A stretch of DNA of 64,000 nt, from positions 143,704 to 207,703 of the forward strand of contig NW_015622544.1 in assembly GCF_000835495.1 (NCBI RefSeq), written 5' to 3'. A program made the translations under genes and the position numbers. Positions 11,189 through 21,568 of the stretch are shown here, piece by piece. The DNA comes from Cladophialophora immunda. Lineage: Eukaryota > Ascomycota > Eurotiomycetes > Chaetothyriales > Herpotrichiellaceae. Each line of letters starts with the position of its first letter. Position 1 is the stretch's first letter. The notes beneath the pieces were generated by a model that worked only from the letters and a program-made list of their open reading frames with translations, was not told where the DNA came from and searched no databases.

Positions 11189-12104
11189 GTGTCTGTCTGC
11201 CTGAGATGGCAATTGACAACCTTGTTTGCCTGGTTCCTGGCCCATAGCTCCGGTATCTGCTCTTTGATCGTCTCATAGGCCCAAATCTTGACCCCGATCT
11301 GCTTCCAAAGCAACCACAGCAGCTGCGTCCTCAGAAGTGACACTGCGCACCATTGCTGGAGGCTGATCTCCGAACAGGTCAAAATCATCTTGTATTCTCT
11401 CATCCAAAACTCCCAAGTGTCAATGCCATTATCCGAGATGGCAATTGACATGCATCTCCACCGCGTTTGGTAACTACACAGCCATCGATAAGGAAGCTGA
11501 ATTGGATCAAACTGAGCATCATGAATGCACCTCAAGTCTTCCAAAGCATATGTTCTGATTCAGGAGAAGTCGCGGAGCAATCGAAAGGTGGCGGACGACC
11601 AGGCAGCGATCAAGGAAAGCGAAGATGCTGGACGATACGCTCGAACAGTCAAGGAATCGGCAAAGACGTGTGGAAGTATGCAACTCGGCGTGTCTGTGCG
11701 ACTCGGATGGGGGAACGGACAGAGCAGGTCACTGTGGAAGCCCATGGACTGGAATAGACGAAGCTGACGGTTCAGACCAAAGGTGCTACTGTAACACGCG
11801 AGAAGGATCCAGATGGTCGGTTCAGGACCAAAGATCGGGCGGATGACAACGTGGGACGTTGTTTCAAGAAATGGAAAGTCGCACCAGATCTGATGGAGGA
11901 AGCTGTGAGGTCCCGTCGGCATAGTGGAGAGGAATGTGAAGGTGCAACCGTCACGAGAGTAGAGACTCCCTAATCGGTCCATCATTTTGTCATAAATTCC
12001 AGTTGCTCCTCCTCATTCTCACCAATGTCGTCCTCTTCTCTTGCCAAAGGTTCAGTGGCATCTCGTTCAGTCCTTCTCTGTCCAGATAATCAAATCTTTC
12101 AATC
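11189..12104. other. Intergenic region
   Basis: No gene is recognised. A 16-bp direct repeat (GAGATGGCAATTGACA) occurs at 11203-11218 and 11435-11450. Open frames on both strands up to 144 codons have no family features. The last 100 bp is pyrimidine-rich, as expected for the leader of the next gene. Confidence 0.5.
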
Positions 12105-12980
12105 ATGTGGCGGCTTCGCTCTCTCATAGCCATCTCTCACTTTTCCGCGGCCATCTTTGCCTCGCCTCATCCGCAAGCAAGCACAACACCCTGCGTCGAG
12201 ACAGACAGTAATATTGGCGCAAGTGACACCGTCGTCACTTTGGCCAGCACGGTGACCGCAACCGCAACCGTCATCGTCACCAGTTCAGTTACTTCGAGCT
12301 CAAGCGCTACCACCACGGGTCCACTGACAACTCCAACCTCATGGCTCACCGTCACTGCTTCTCGAATTGCTTCTCCAATCCACCTGCTGCCCATGAACGC
12401 TGCCGGCTATCGTTTCTACCTTGGAGGCGACACCGTGTCATACTGTCCAGCTGAGGTAGAAGAGGTTGGAGGATGTCCACCGGGAAATCAAACAGTGCTT
12501 TCTCTTTGCGCGATGGTGAGATGATTCTGTCGATATTGAGAGCTTCACTAATAAAATGCAGGGCGCTGTTGTTCCTGGTGGTCAATATTTGTATGTGACG
12601 CCGAGCGGCGAGGTTGGCTACACCCAAGCGCACTCGAGTTTAATGCCTGAAGGATCGCTCCAATGTCCTTTCACATACTCAAAGGCCCCGGGAGCGACGA
12701 TTGGACGGTTGGACCTGAGGGCATTTGGGGCATCAGGCTTGATTGCGTGTCCTACATATGGAGGAGCCTGGCAAGTCTTCGCAAACTTGGTAAGCTGTCC
12801 TCCTTTCTGGTTCAGTCCATTCTTGCACTGAGTCGTCACTCCTGCCTTTCAGTATCGGAACAGGCTGATCAATTGTTACAGAAGAACATCACGGCACCTC
12901 GTGGCAATACATCCCAGTGCCTTGGTTTCGATCCTTTAGCTCTTGATACCCCTGACATCGGGGCGTGGCAATACACCTAG
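12105..12980 (+). CDS. Secreted IgE-binding-protein-like protein
   Basis: Three exons, 12105-12515, 12562-12789 and 12882-12980, join in frame to 245 aa. Residues 1-20 form a signal peptide. A Thr/Ser-rich linker (about 30-85, with many TVTATAT-like steps) follows, and then a compact domain like the fungal IgE-binding/cell-surface family: SPIHLLPMNAAG, FYLGG, SYCPAEV, CPPGNQT, VVPGGQYLYVTPSGEVGYTQ, and a C-terminal segment that includes GLIACPTYGGAWQVFA. Conserved cysteines and several N-glycosylation sites fit a secreted or wall-attached protein. The biological role of the family is unknown. The Ser/Thr-rich linker before the domain suggests O-glycosylation and placement at the wall. Confidence 0.8.
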
Positions 12981-13773
12981 GAAAGATGTCTGAGAGAAGC
13001 CTCAACTTTGCCGTTGTTCACAGGGAAAAGAGGTGGCTACATACAGACTAGTGAAACTCGCGAATCTGCTCAGGTCCTCACGATTCGGAATAGATCGGGG
13101 CCTGCACTCAGGGCAACGGATGATTTCGCGCCACCGCTGGGAACCGCAGTGGCCCAAGAAGACCAGACGAACCTCGGCACTTCGAAAGCCCTGGCGGGAT
13201 CATGGAGTCCGTGGTTCGCCGGATCACATGTGCACCTTTGCTTGCTCCGAGCCTGGCAATGTGGAAACAGATTTGACTGTGTAATGGGCATGCTGTCGCC
13301 GTCAATAACATGACGGCAAAGACTTCGAAAATTACAAAGGATCTTCAGCCCCTAAGGGCAACAGAGCGACAGATAGACGGCCGGAGTAAAGGGAAAAAGG
13401 GCAGATGCAGAGGTGACGCCTTTACCCCACACAAGGCAAATGATTTTGTCGTCGACTGATTCTTGTAGCTGATCTTACCCACATGCCCCGGCTCCGTGGG
13501 CTCCTCTGGCCTCATTCCTGGGCTTGGGTGGATGGGCGGAACCCACTGGAACGCCAGTGATTGGGCTGCATGGCGAGGGACCTGTCAACGGGCACATCTC
13601 CTCGCGGACAAGTCGTCGACAATGTGCCTCTAACGGTTTCGGGCATTGTGCTGCTCTGACGTATAGTATTATATCAACCTCCCCAGCTCCCATGCCTCGG
13701 TGCCCGCCTCTGACCAACTCAGTTCCTCTTCTTGCGTTCATCCTCCTCGAATACACCCTATCCATCAGCCAAA
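12981..13773. other. Intergenic region with malate synthase promoter
   Basis: No gene is recognised. An AT-rich element, TATAGTATTATATC, lies about 105 bp before the malate synthase start and could serve as its TATA region. Several CCTCCTC/CTCCTC pyrimidine runs precede the ATG. Confidence 0.5.
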
Positions 13774-15529
13774 ATGGCCAGCATCGAAAGCATCAACGAA
13801 GGAGTTGCCATCAATGGCGCCGTCAAGGACTCGTACCGCAAGATCCTTACTCCCGAGGCCACTGCCTTCCTCGCCCTCCTCCACCGGACCTTCAACGGCA
13901 CCCGCAAAGCTCTGCTCCAGAGACGAGTGATCCGTCAACAGGAGCTTGACAAGGGCAATTTGCCAGATTTCCTCCCCGAAACCAAGCACATTCGCGACAA
14001 TGACGCCTGGAAAGGTGCTCCCCCGGCTCCCGGACTCATCGACCGCCGGGTTGAGATCACCGGACCAACGGATCGGAAAATGGTCGTCAATGCTTTGAAC
14101 AGCAACGTCTGGACTTACATGGCTGACTTTGAAGGTGAGATATTCGACGAATCCCTACTAAAATCAGCAGCTGCTGATTGGTTTTGCCTGCAACAGACGC
14201 CCAAGCACCCACCTGGGATAACCAGGTCTCCGGACAGGTGAACCTCTACGATGCCATCCGCAGGCAGGTCGATTTCAAGCAAGGAGAAAAAGAGTACAAG
14301 CTACGCATAGATCGCGTTTTGCCTACCCTTTTGTGTCGCCCTCGAGGCTGGCACTTGGAAGAGAAGCATTTTACTGTCGACGGTGAGCCAATCTCTGGCT
14401 CTCTGTTCGACTTCGGCCTGTACTTCTTCCACAATGCCTTTGAGCTGGTCAAGCGTGGCACTGGGCCGTACTATTACCTCCCCAAGATGGAGTCTCATCT
14501 TGAGGCGAGATTGTGGAACGATGTCTTCAATCTATCCCAGGACTACATCGGTATGCCACGAGGCACGATCCGAGGAACCGTCCTCATCGAGACAATCACT
14601 GCCGCCTTTGAAATGGATGAAATTATCTACGAGCTCCGCGACCATTCGGCTGGTCTCAACTGCGGCCGGTGGGATTACATCTTCTCGGTCATCAAGAAAT
14701 TCCGCCAGAACCCCAACTTTGTTCTCCCAGACCGATCCGCCGTCACCATGACCGTGCCTTTCATGGACGCTTATGTGCGTCTGCTCATCAAGACCTGCCA
14801 TCGCCGTGGTGTGCATGCCATGGGTGGTATGGCCGCGCAAATCCCCATCAAGGACAACCCAGAGGCCAACGACAAAGCCATGGAGAATGTCCGACAGGAC
14901 AAGCTGCGCGAAGTCCGCGCTGGCCACGACGGGACGTGGGTTGCTCACCCTGCTCTAGCGGCCATTGCGTCTGAGGTATTCAACAAGCACATGCCCACCC
15001 CGAACCAGCTCTTCAAGCGTCGCGAAGAAGTTTATGTCACCAAGAACGACCTTCTTAATATGAACATGCCCGGAACCGTGACGGAGGATGGCATCAGAAA
15101 GAACCTCAACATTGGTCTTGGATACATGGAAGGCTGGCTCCGCGGCGTTGGCTGCGTACCCATCAACTACCTTATGGAAGACGCTGCAACGGCCGAGGTG
15201 TCCCGTTCGCAGTTGTGGCAATGGGTCAAACACGGTGTCAAGACCGCCGATGGCCACACTGTCAACAAGGCTTACGCTCTGAGATTGCTGAAGGAGCAGG
15301 CCGACGAACTGTCGTCCAAGGCACCTAAGGGCAACAAGTACCAGCTTGCAGCCCGATATTTCGAGAGCCAAGTGACTGGCGAAGATTATGCCGACTTCTT
15401 GACGAGGTATGCCTTTTTTCTTCCCTTCTCTTTCCGAATTGTATGAGCATAACTAATCCTTTCCTTCGCAGTCTCCTGTACAACGAGATCACCACTGTGG
15501 GATCATCACAGCCTGTGGCCAAGTTGTAA
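13774..15529 (+). CDS. acuE: Malate synthase, peroxisomal (glyoxylate cycle)
   Basis: Three exons, 13774-14134, 14197-15406 and 15472-15529, join in frame to 542 aa, the normal length for eukaryotic malate synthase A. It condenses glyoxylate with acetyl-CoA to malate, allowing growth on C2 compounds and fatty acids. Recognisable family segments are [63 protein letters not shown] and HDGTWVAHP. The protein ends in AKL, a peroxisomal type 1 targeting signal, encoded by the tiny last exon, so the third exon is needed for correct sorting. Without splicing at 15407 the chain would end in a non-peroxisomal tail. Expected regulation is induction by acetate and carbon derepression; no site was proven here. 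Confidence 0.97.
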
Positions 15530-16343
15530 GCCGTTTGATGACTGGACAGCGGAAAAACGGGAGTTGGATTGGAAACTTAGCCTGGCACACGGAAATCAAG
15601 GGGTGAAGTGAGCCTCGACTCCGACCCAGCTTGGGTGCGGAGCAATCATGAGAAGCAGAAAGTGTACACAAGTCAAACGCAGAATGAAAAGGGTCGGATT
15701 TCCATGTCGCGCCAGAGCACAGTCAAATTGTGGCTTAGTATGCAAATAGTTTATGTGAAAAGGACAAGCAATGTATTTTCTTTGATGTGAGATGAGACGA
15801 GATGAGGTCCACGTTCAGCATTGGGAACACTTCTCGACTTCTGTTCTTTGAGGGGAGAGAATTATGATGATGAACAAGTTTCTCGTCCTTTTGCTCGTCC
15901 CAAGATGACCCGAAGCTTCACTGCGCCAATTTTGGCCCTCGTTGGTGCCCCGCTGGTCGATGGTCGCTAGGCGTGGCCCCTCACCATGTTTTCAGCCACC
16001 GGCGAAACAGACCGGCGTCCCGACCACTTTTCTCCAAAACATGGAGGAATCTGGATCACTACTAGTCATAATACAACTGTCTCTGGCGGCAGGAACCCCG
16101 TCCTCGAGGAAGGTTGTTATTTCTTGATAATTACAGTGCTTGAAAAGCAATATATCTGTGAGCTGCCGAGACCAAGCTAATTTCTACAGGATCCATTGAG
16201 AACAAGTCAAGAAGGAAGCATCTATTCACTCTACCATACCAATACCGAAGTCCAGGTCAACAGGAACACAACAGAACCAAAGAGGAGGACACAGAATTGA
16301 ATACGATTCGGGCATCTTACAACATATTGTTTCTTGGTTCAAG
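15530..16343. other. Intergenic region
   Basis: This is the 3' flank of malate synthase and the promoter of the next gene. No further gene, RNA or repeat was recognised. Confidence 0.5.
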
Positions 16344-17306
16344 ATGAAGATTCTCATCACAGGAGCAGGTGGCTTCTTGGGCCAATTCCTCGCCCGCGAA
16401 CTACTCTCCAACCCAGACCACAAGGTCATCCTCACAGACATCATTGACGTCCCTGTGCCCAAAGGGGCCAAGAATCCACAAAACACAACATGCGTCAAAG
16501 CGGACCTGCTGAAAGACCGCAGCGTGGTCACGCCGGATCTGGACGCGGCATACATCTTCCATGGCATCATGTCCGCCGGATCGGAAGCAAACTTCGATCT
16601 GGGCATGAGCGTCAACCTGGAATCGACGAGATTGCTTCTCGAGACAATCCGACAGGTTCGCCCTGGTCTGAGAGTCATCTACTCGTCCAGCGGCGCTGTC
16701 TACGGCCGTCCCTTGCCAGAAGTGATAACCGAAGACGTTCTCCCTACGCCTGAAGGCTCCTACGGCGCCGCCAAGTTCATGTGCGAGATTCTCATCAACG
16801 ACATGACCCGGAGGGGCTACATTGATGCATTCATAATCCGATTTCCCACCATCACTGTACGGCCGGGCAAGCCAGCCCCGGCGGCTTCGGCGTTTATTTC
16901 AGGCATCATCCGCGAGCCTTTGGCGGGCAAGGAGTGTGTCTTGCCCGTGAAGGACCGAGCATTCCCAAGCCACGTGTGCTCGCCAAAGACGCTGATTCAC
17001 AATCTTGTCTACACGCTCACACTCCCCTCGGACGCTTTGCCCAGCCACAAGCGCGTCGTCAACGCGCCGGGTCACGTCGTCACGATCCAAGACATGATGG
17101 ACGCCCTGGCCAAGGTCGGAGGCGAGGATAAACTAAAGTACGTCAAGGAGGAACACGACGAGCCCATCGCGAAGATTCTGTACACGTGGGCGGTCAAGTA
17201 CGACAACTCGTTAGCGTATAAGCTAGGGATGAAGAAGCCGGATAGTTTCGAACAGTCGGTGCGCGAGTACATTGAGTATATGGAGGAGCAAGAACGCTTG
17301 TCCTAG
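16344..17306 (+). CDS. NAD-dependent epimerase/dehydratase, D-erythronate dehydrogenase-like
   Basis: A single exon of 320 aa, an extended short-chain dehydrogenase. The NAD-binding motif GAGGFLG is at 7-13, an Asp at 32 follows beta-2 (favouring NAD), SSSGAVYG at 114-121 supplies the catalytic Ser, and SYGAAK at 139-144 supplies Tyr140 and Lys144. RFPTITVRPGKPAPAASAF and the C-terminal pattern fit the DenD (D-erythronate dehydrogenase) branch rather than UDP-sugar epimerases. DenD oxidises a four-carbon sugar acid at C2. The next gene on the same strand is a class II ketose-bisphosphate aldolase, so the two could belong to one sugar-acid catabolic route. The substrate in this organism is an inference. 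Confidence 0.85.
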   Translation: MKILITGAGGFLGQFLARELLSNPDHKVILTDIIDVPVPKGAKNPQNTTCVKADLLKDRSVVTPDLDAAYIFHGIMSAGSEANFDLGMSVNLESTRLLLETIRQVRPGLRVIYSSSGAVYGRPLPEVITEDVLPTPEGSYGAAKFMCEILINDMTRRGYIDAFIIRFPTITVRPGKPAPAASAFISGIIREPLAGKECVLPVKDRAFPSHVCSPKTLIHNLVYTLTLPSDALPSHKRVVNAPGHVVTIQDMMDALAKVGGEDKLKYVKEEHDEPIAKILYTWAVKYDNSLAYKLGMKKPDSFEQSVREYIEYMEEQERLS

Positions 17307-18563
17307 GATAAGGAGCAGTGAGCGAGGAGCGAAGAGTGGGATGAGGCAGAGATGGTCAAGCAGGATCGTGGGAGGATGGAGAGTCCAGGCTTGCGAAGGA
17401 GTAGTAGTAGTTTGGCCACATGCCACATGTTGTGTGTTAAAAAAAGTCCTCGTCCTCCCCAAATCCTCTCTATCAACAACCTACATCCATTCTTCGTTTC
17501 TCTCCAGCTCTGAAATTTTGCCCTTGACCTTGATCGCTCGACTGAAATTCCAAAACCCGGGTCCAGGATGCTCCCTGTGGCGAGGCTCTTCCCCATGGCT
17601 ATGATCGGAAATGTGTCCATGTCGCATCACGCTACTGCGGAAAAAGGTCGAGAGGTGTACAGTCTACCAGCCCCGATCGCCACCATATGGATCCCATTGT
17701 GGCGCAACCATGTATGCGCCTTTCTCGTCCATCGGTGTCGACACCGATCTTGGCCGGTCGAGCGCGTCCCAGCGAGCTAGGTCGATGATAGGGGAAAGTC
17801 ACTAGGTATCTTTGCAAGGTAGGTGGGAGGAGCGTTCTTCTGGACTCAGGGTCTGGTGTCTCTCAGTGCCAGAAGATATGATTGTGACAGAATATAGATG
17901 AATTGGAACCCGTCCACAGTACTTGTACCTGGTACTAGAGAAAGGAGAGACGATTAAAATGCCTCCCGCTAAATTTGTTCCTGGTGCCGCCGCCACGTTT
18001 GTTTCTGCCCCGCATGCGGAGAAAACGCCGAAACGACATCATTCTTCCATCATTGTACCAGACCCATTATTGAGAAAATGGGCGGGCGGATGAGGGCTGG
18101 ATTGGGCTGGCTGTTTGGGTTTTCCTCTCTGCCCATACCATACGGCATGTTGCCGACTCACTACAGTGAATTCGGTGGGACAAACAAACCGCGTGTTGAT
18201 TGAGCCTCCGGAACAATCTAGGGCGTGGGTGAGAACAGGGCTTTTCGGCAATTGGAAGGAGACCTGGCTAGGTTCACATCTCGTGAAGACAAGACTTACT
18301 CCGTCTCCTATTCCTTTCGCTTCATACTACTTCCTGTTGCCGCTACTACACAAGAATCATTTGTTGCCAGTGATCCTGTCTAGAAAGAACAGTGAAGAAC
18401 GCACCACCCATCTAAGAAGCATCGGTAGAACAACGTTACCTACATTGACTCCCCTGCGCTGAGAAACACCAGACACGAACCCAAAGCGTTTCCACCCCTC
18501 CGTCTAATTGTCCACCTTCCTCTCCTCCTCCCCTAATCTCCCTTCGCACACCCTCATACAAGA
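17307..18563. other. 1.26-kb intergenic region
   Basis: No gene was recognised between the dehydrogenase and aldolase genes. Open frames on both strands are short (110 codons or fewer) and have no family features. The last 200 bp is pyrimidine-rich, as is usual before a well-expressed fungal gene. A regulatory region for one or both enzymes is the simplest reading. Confidence 0.5.
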
Positions 18564-19442
18564 ATGCCGGACCTGTCACAAAACATCTCGGTGCGCATCC
18601 TCAAGGCGGCCGAGGCCGGGGGGTACGGGGTCCCCGGAGTGGTGTGCTACAATTTCGAGGCGATCATCGCGTGCCGCAAGGCGGCCGAGGCCAAGAACTC
18701 GCCTTGCCAGATCCTGCTGTTCCCGTGGGCGCAAGAGTACGCGTACGACAACATGGTGAACCTGGCGGCGGACGTGTGCCGGAGCGCCAAGGTGCCCATG
18801 TCGCTGCACCTGGACCACGCGCAGAGCGAGGAGGCAATCAAGCGGGCGGCACAGACGGGCAAGTTCGACAGCATCATGGTCGACATGTCGCACTACGAGA
18901 AGGCGGAGAACCTGGCCCGCACCACCGAGCTGGTGCGGTACTGCCACGATCTGGGCATCGCTACCGAGGCTGAGCCCGGCCGGATCAACGGCGGCGAGGC
19001 CGGTGTGCAGGACACGGGCGACCTCGAGGGCATCCTGACCACGCCGGACGAGGCCCTACAGTTCATCCGTACGGGCATCGACTTCCTGGCCCCGGCCATC
19101 GGCAACGTGCACGGGCCCTACAACGGCGTCGAGAACATCAAGCTGGACTTCCCCCGCCTGGCCGCCATCCGCGAGGCCTCACGCGGCAAGGTCACCCTGG
19201 TCATGCACGGCACCAACGAGTTTACCGCCGACATCTTCAAGCAGTGCGTCGCCGCCGGTATGACCCGCCTGAACGTCAACCAGATCGTCCTGTGGAAGTA
19301 CGAGGAGTACGCCCGCCAGAAGGCCGGCCGCACCCCGCTGACCGAGTTCATGGAGGATGGCACCAAGCTGATCCAGGAGAGGATCGAATGGATGATGGAC
19401 GCCGTAGGCAGCACCGGTAAGGCAGGTGATGTCAAAATCTGA
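18564..19442 (+). CDS. Class II ketose-bisphosphate aldolase family protein
   Basis: A single exon of 292 aa, the length of bacterial GatY/KbaY/FbaA-type aldolases. Zinc and catalytic residues are visible: HLDH at 82-85 (His82, catalytic Asp84, His85), EAEPGRINGGEAGVQD at 135-150 with the conserved glutamate, GNVHGPY at 180-186 (His183), and VMHGTNEF at 213-220 (His215). The phosphate-binding loop reads HGTNE where most family members have HGGSG, so substrate choice may differ. Codons are strongly GC-ending compared with flanking genes. It probably splits a phosphorylated keto-sugar (acid) into dihydroxyacetone phosphate and an aldehyde. With the upstream DenD-like dehydrogenase it may form a small catabolic pair, but no kinase or isomerase is adjacent. 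Confidence 0.87.
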   Translation: MPDLSQNISVRILKAAEAGGYGVPGVVCYNFEAIIACRKAAEAKNSPCQILLFPWAQEYAYDNMVNLAADVCRSAKVPMSLHLDHAQSEEAIKRAAQTGKFDSIMVDMSHYEKAENLARTTELVRYCHDLGIATEAEPGRINGGEAGVQDTGDLEGILTTPDEALQFIRTGIDFLAPAIGNVHGPYNGVENIKLDFPRLAAIREASRGKVTLVMHGTNEFTADIFKQCVAAGMTRLNVNQIVLWKYEEYARQKAGRTPLTEFMEDGTKLIQERIEWMMDAVGSTGKAGDVKI

Positions 19443-19772
19443 AGACACGGAAAAACGAGCCCGACTCTCCTCAAGAGGCACGTGGAAGTGGCCAGGCGGA
19501 GAGAGCCCGATCCATATAACTTGGTACAGGATGGTGGCATGTCTCTCGTATAATGAATGGTCTGGATGATAATGCGTCTCCGCATTCACAAGGTCCGTTG
19601 GCTGATCAGCCAAATACATTTGAATAAGATCGGATTGGGGTCGGATCGAGTCAATTCTATCATTTCATCATGGCACAGGGTATTTAGCCTTTCGATCTGA
19701 TACGGGATCTGTGAAATATCCTTCTCACTTCCATGTCTCTCCAAACCGCCGGCCGTGCAAGCCCACATCCAT
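19443..19772. other. Convergent 3' intergenic region
   Basis: Shared 3' flank of the aldolase (+) and the CUE-domain gene (-). Nothing else was seen. Confidence 0.6.
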
Positions 19773-21212
19773 TCACTTTGACTCTGCCTCAATAGTCTCC
19801 TTCGTCGCAGCCTCCGTGGCCTTCTTAGCCTGCCCCTCTTCATCATTGGCTTTCTTCTCATCCTTCTTGACATCTGTCTCATCGTCCTTTAACGTAATCA
19901 CCTTGGCATCCTTTTCCTCGTCGCTGTCACCCAAGCTAAAAGGGTCGTTCTCCGCTACAGGGCTTGGGTCGATACTTTGTAGGGGCTGCCATTTGCTCGA
20001 TTTCGTTGTCGCCGCCGCCGCAGGCTTCGGCGAAGCGCTATACATGTCCCTAATCTCCTCTGGTGGGCCATCTTGGAAGGAAACCTTGCGATTCGTGCCT
20101 GGCGACGGTCGACGATCTGGTCCTTGGACACCTGCGGAACGGAAAAGGTTCGGATTGGCCATGGGCCGGCTCGATGTGCGGGGCGGGGCTTCACCATCAC
20201 GAAGCTCTAGTTTAGAAAAGTCATCGCCGATAGGCTGCATATCGGCATCGTAGCGTTGGAGGTCTGCACTGCGACGCATCTCGGCACTCCGGCGGCCTGT
20301 GAATGGCGATTGTGCTGACGGCCGGGCAGGGAGAGGTGGTTGACCTTGTGTAAACTCGGCGTCATCGTCATCACCGTCTATCTTCTTCTTGAAAGCGCTG
20401 ATCCAGCTGTTCACGGTCTTCTGCGTTTCCATGAAACCTTTTCGGATATTGTCACGGATCTCGGGAAGATCGTCTGTCGCACAAAATGTAAGTATGTGTC
20501 GAAATCGCGAATAAACATAGACTAACCATCAATAAAGCTCCGCCACGGCACGTCGTCAGGGTTCGGGCTTGCCCCTGGTCGACCTACCCGTGAGCCTGGC
20601 AAGTTTTCATTGTATCTTCCGCCCGAATCCCGACGCCTCGGTTGCTGTCTATCGACGCCGGCACCGCCACTGTATTCTTCAGCCAGTTGTCTGGCGTAGA
20701 GCTCATCTGCTTCTAGTTGGCTAAGCTTCGTAGACGTGGGAGATTGCTGCCGAGCGGGACGTGGAGGTTTGGCTGGGGGCAAGGGCTCTGGTTCTCGCTG
20801 AGATTCAGGGTCTGTCATCCCGAGGAGGGCATTGAACGCAGGTTCTATCTCTCCTCGGCTCGCGGTGAGGACTGCGCGAATGACGCCCGTTTCGATCGTA
20901 GGAAAAGCTTCCTTCAATGTGAGCTCTGCCTGCTCTCGCGGAGACATAGGTCGCGGGGGTTTTGGTGGAGCAACGTCGTCTTTGGGAGGGGGTTTAGGCT
21001 GCGATGGCAACTCTGTCTTGGATGCGGTACTCGTCTCGATGACGCCAGTTTCTTGGTCGCTGTCGAAATCCAGGGGCCGAGCAGTAGTTGGAGATTCTGG
21101 GGGCCCGTCGGACGCTTTCAGTGGTGAGACTGGCGACGGCTGCATCGTGTTAGGGAGAGATCACATACGAAGCAGGATCGGGTACATCTCTTACGGGATC
21201 GTTGCTGGCCAT
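19773..21212 (-). CDS. CUE5: CUE-domain ubiquitin-binding protein (Cue5-like)
   Basis: Three exons, 21212-21195 (only six codons), 21139-20527 and 20473-19773, join in frame to 443 aa. Around residues 75-115 lies a CUE domain, with LKEAFPTIETGVIRAVL and the terminal di-leucine in FNALLG. It corresponds to the yeast Cue5 family, which binds ubiquitin on aggregates and links them to autophagy. Proline-rich tracts (PPKPPRPMSP, PPAKPPRPARQ) flank the domain. The C-terminal third is acidic/basic low complexity rich in Lys, Glu and Asp. A DVPWRSFIDD..LPEIRDNIRKGF motif spans the second junction and is conserved in filamentous fungal homologues. I did not see an unambiguous AIM (Atg8-binding) motif. 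The start exon is short but gives a perfect splice donor and an in-frame ATG. Confidence 0.85.
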
Positions 21213-21568
21213 GCTGAGGGCTGAAATGGTTTCTCTGCAGTTGTGACTTTAGATGGGCTTCTCACGGAGCAAAGACGAAAGCATTATCTCAGGCAGCTCG
21301 GTAAATCAAGACTTGAGACGACACATGTTTCCACGAGCAGCTGGCTGGGGTCGGAATTATGCCTGCCTTGCGCTGGCCACTTGGCAGTGGCTGCGATGAC
21401 GTTGTTAGTGGCGTAATGCGGACTCGTCTGTGGCGGTGCGAATATCAATTCTCGACGGCAGCCCGTGTTTCGTCGCCCTGTCCACTCCTTGATTGAACGC
21501 CGGTGAGTTAGGGCAGAGATGATTCGTTTGGGAGCCTTTGGGTATGACCTCTCAATCCTGTCAGCGCC
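21213..21568. promoter_or_regulatory. Divergent promoter between CUE5-like and DHX35-like genes
   Basis: A 356-bp head-to-head gap between two start codons must contain both promoters. No TATA box is evident, which is common for housekeeping pairs. Confidence 0.6.
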
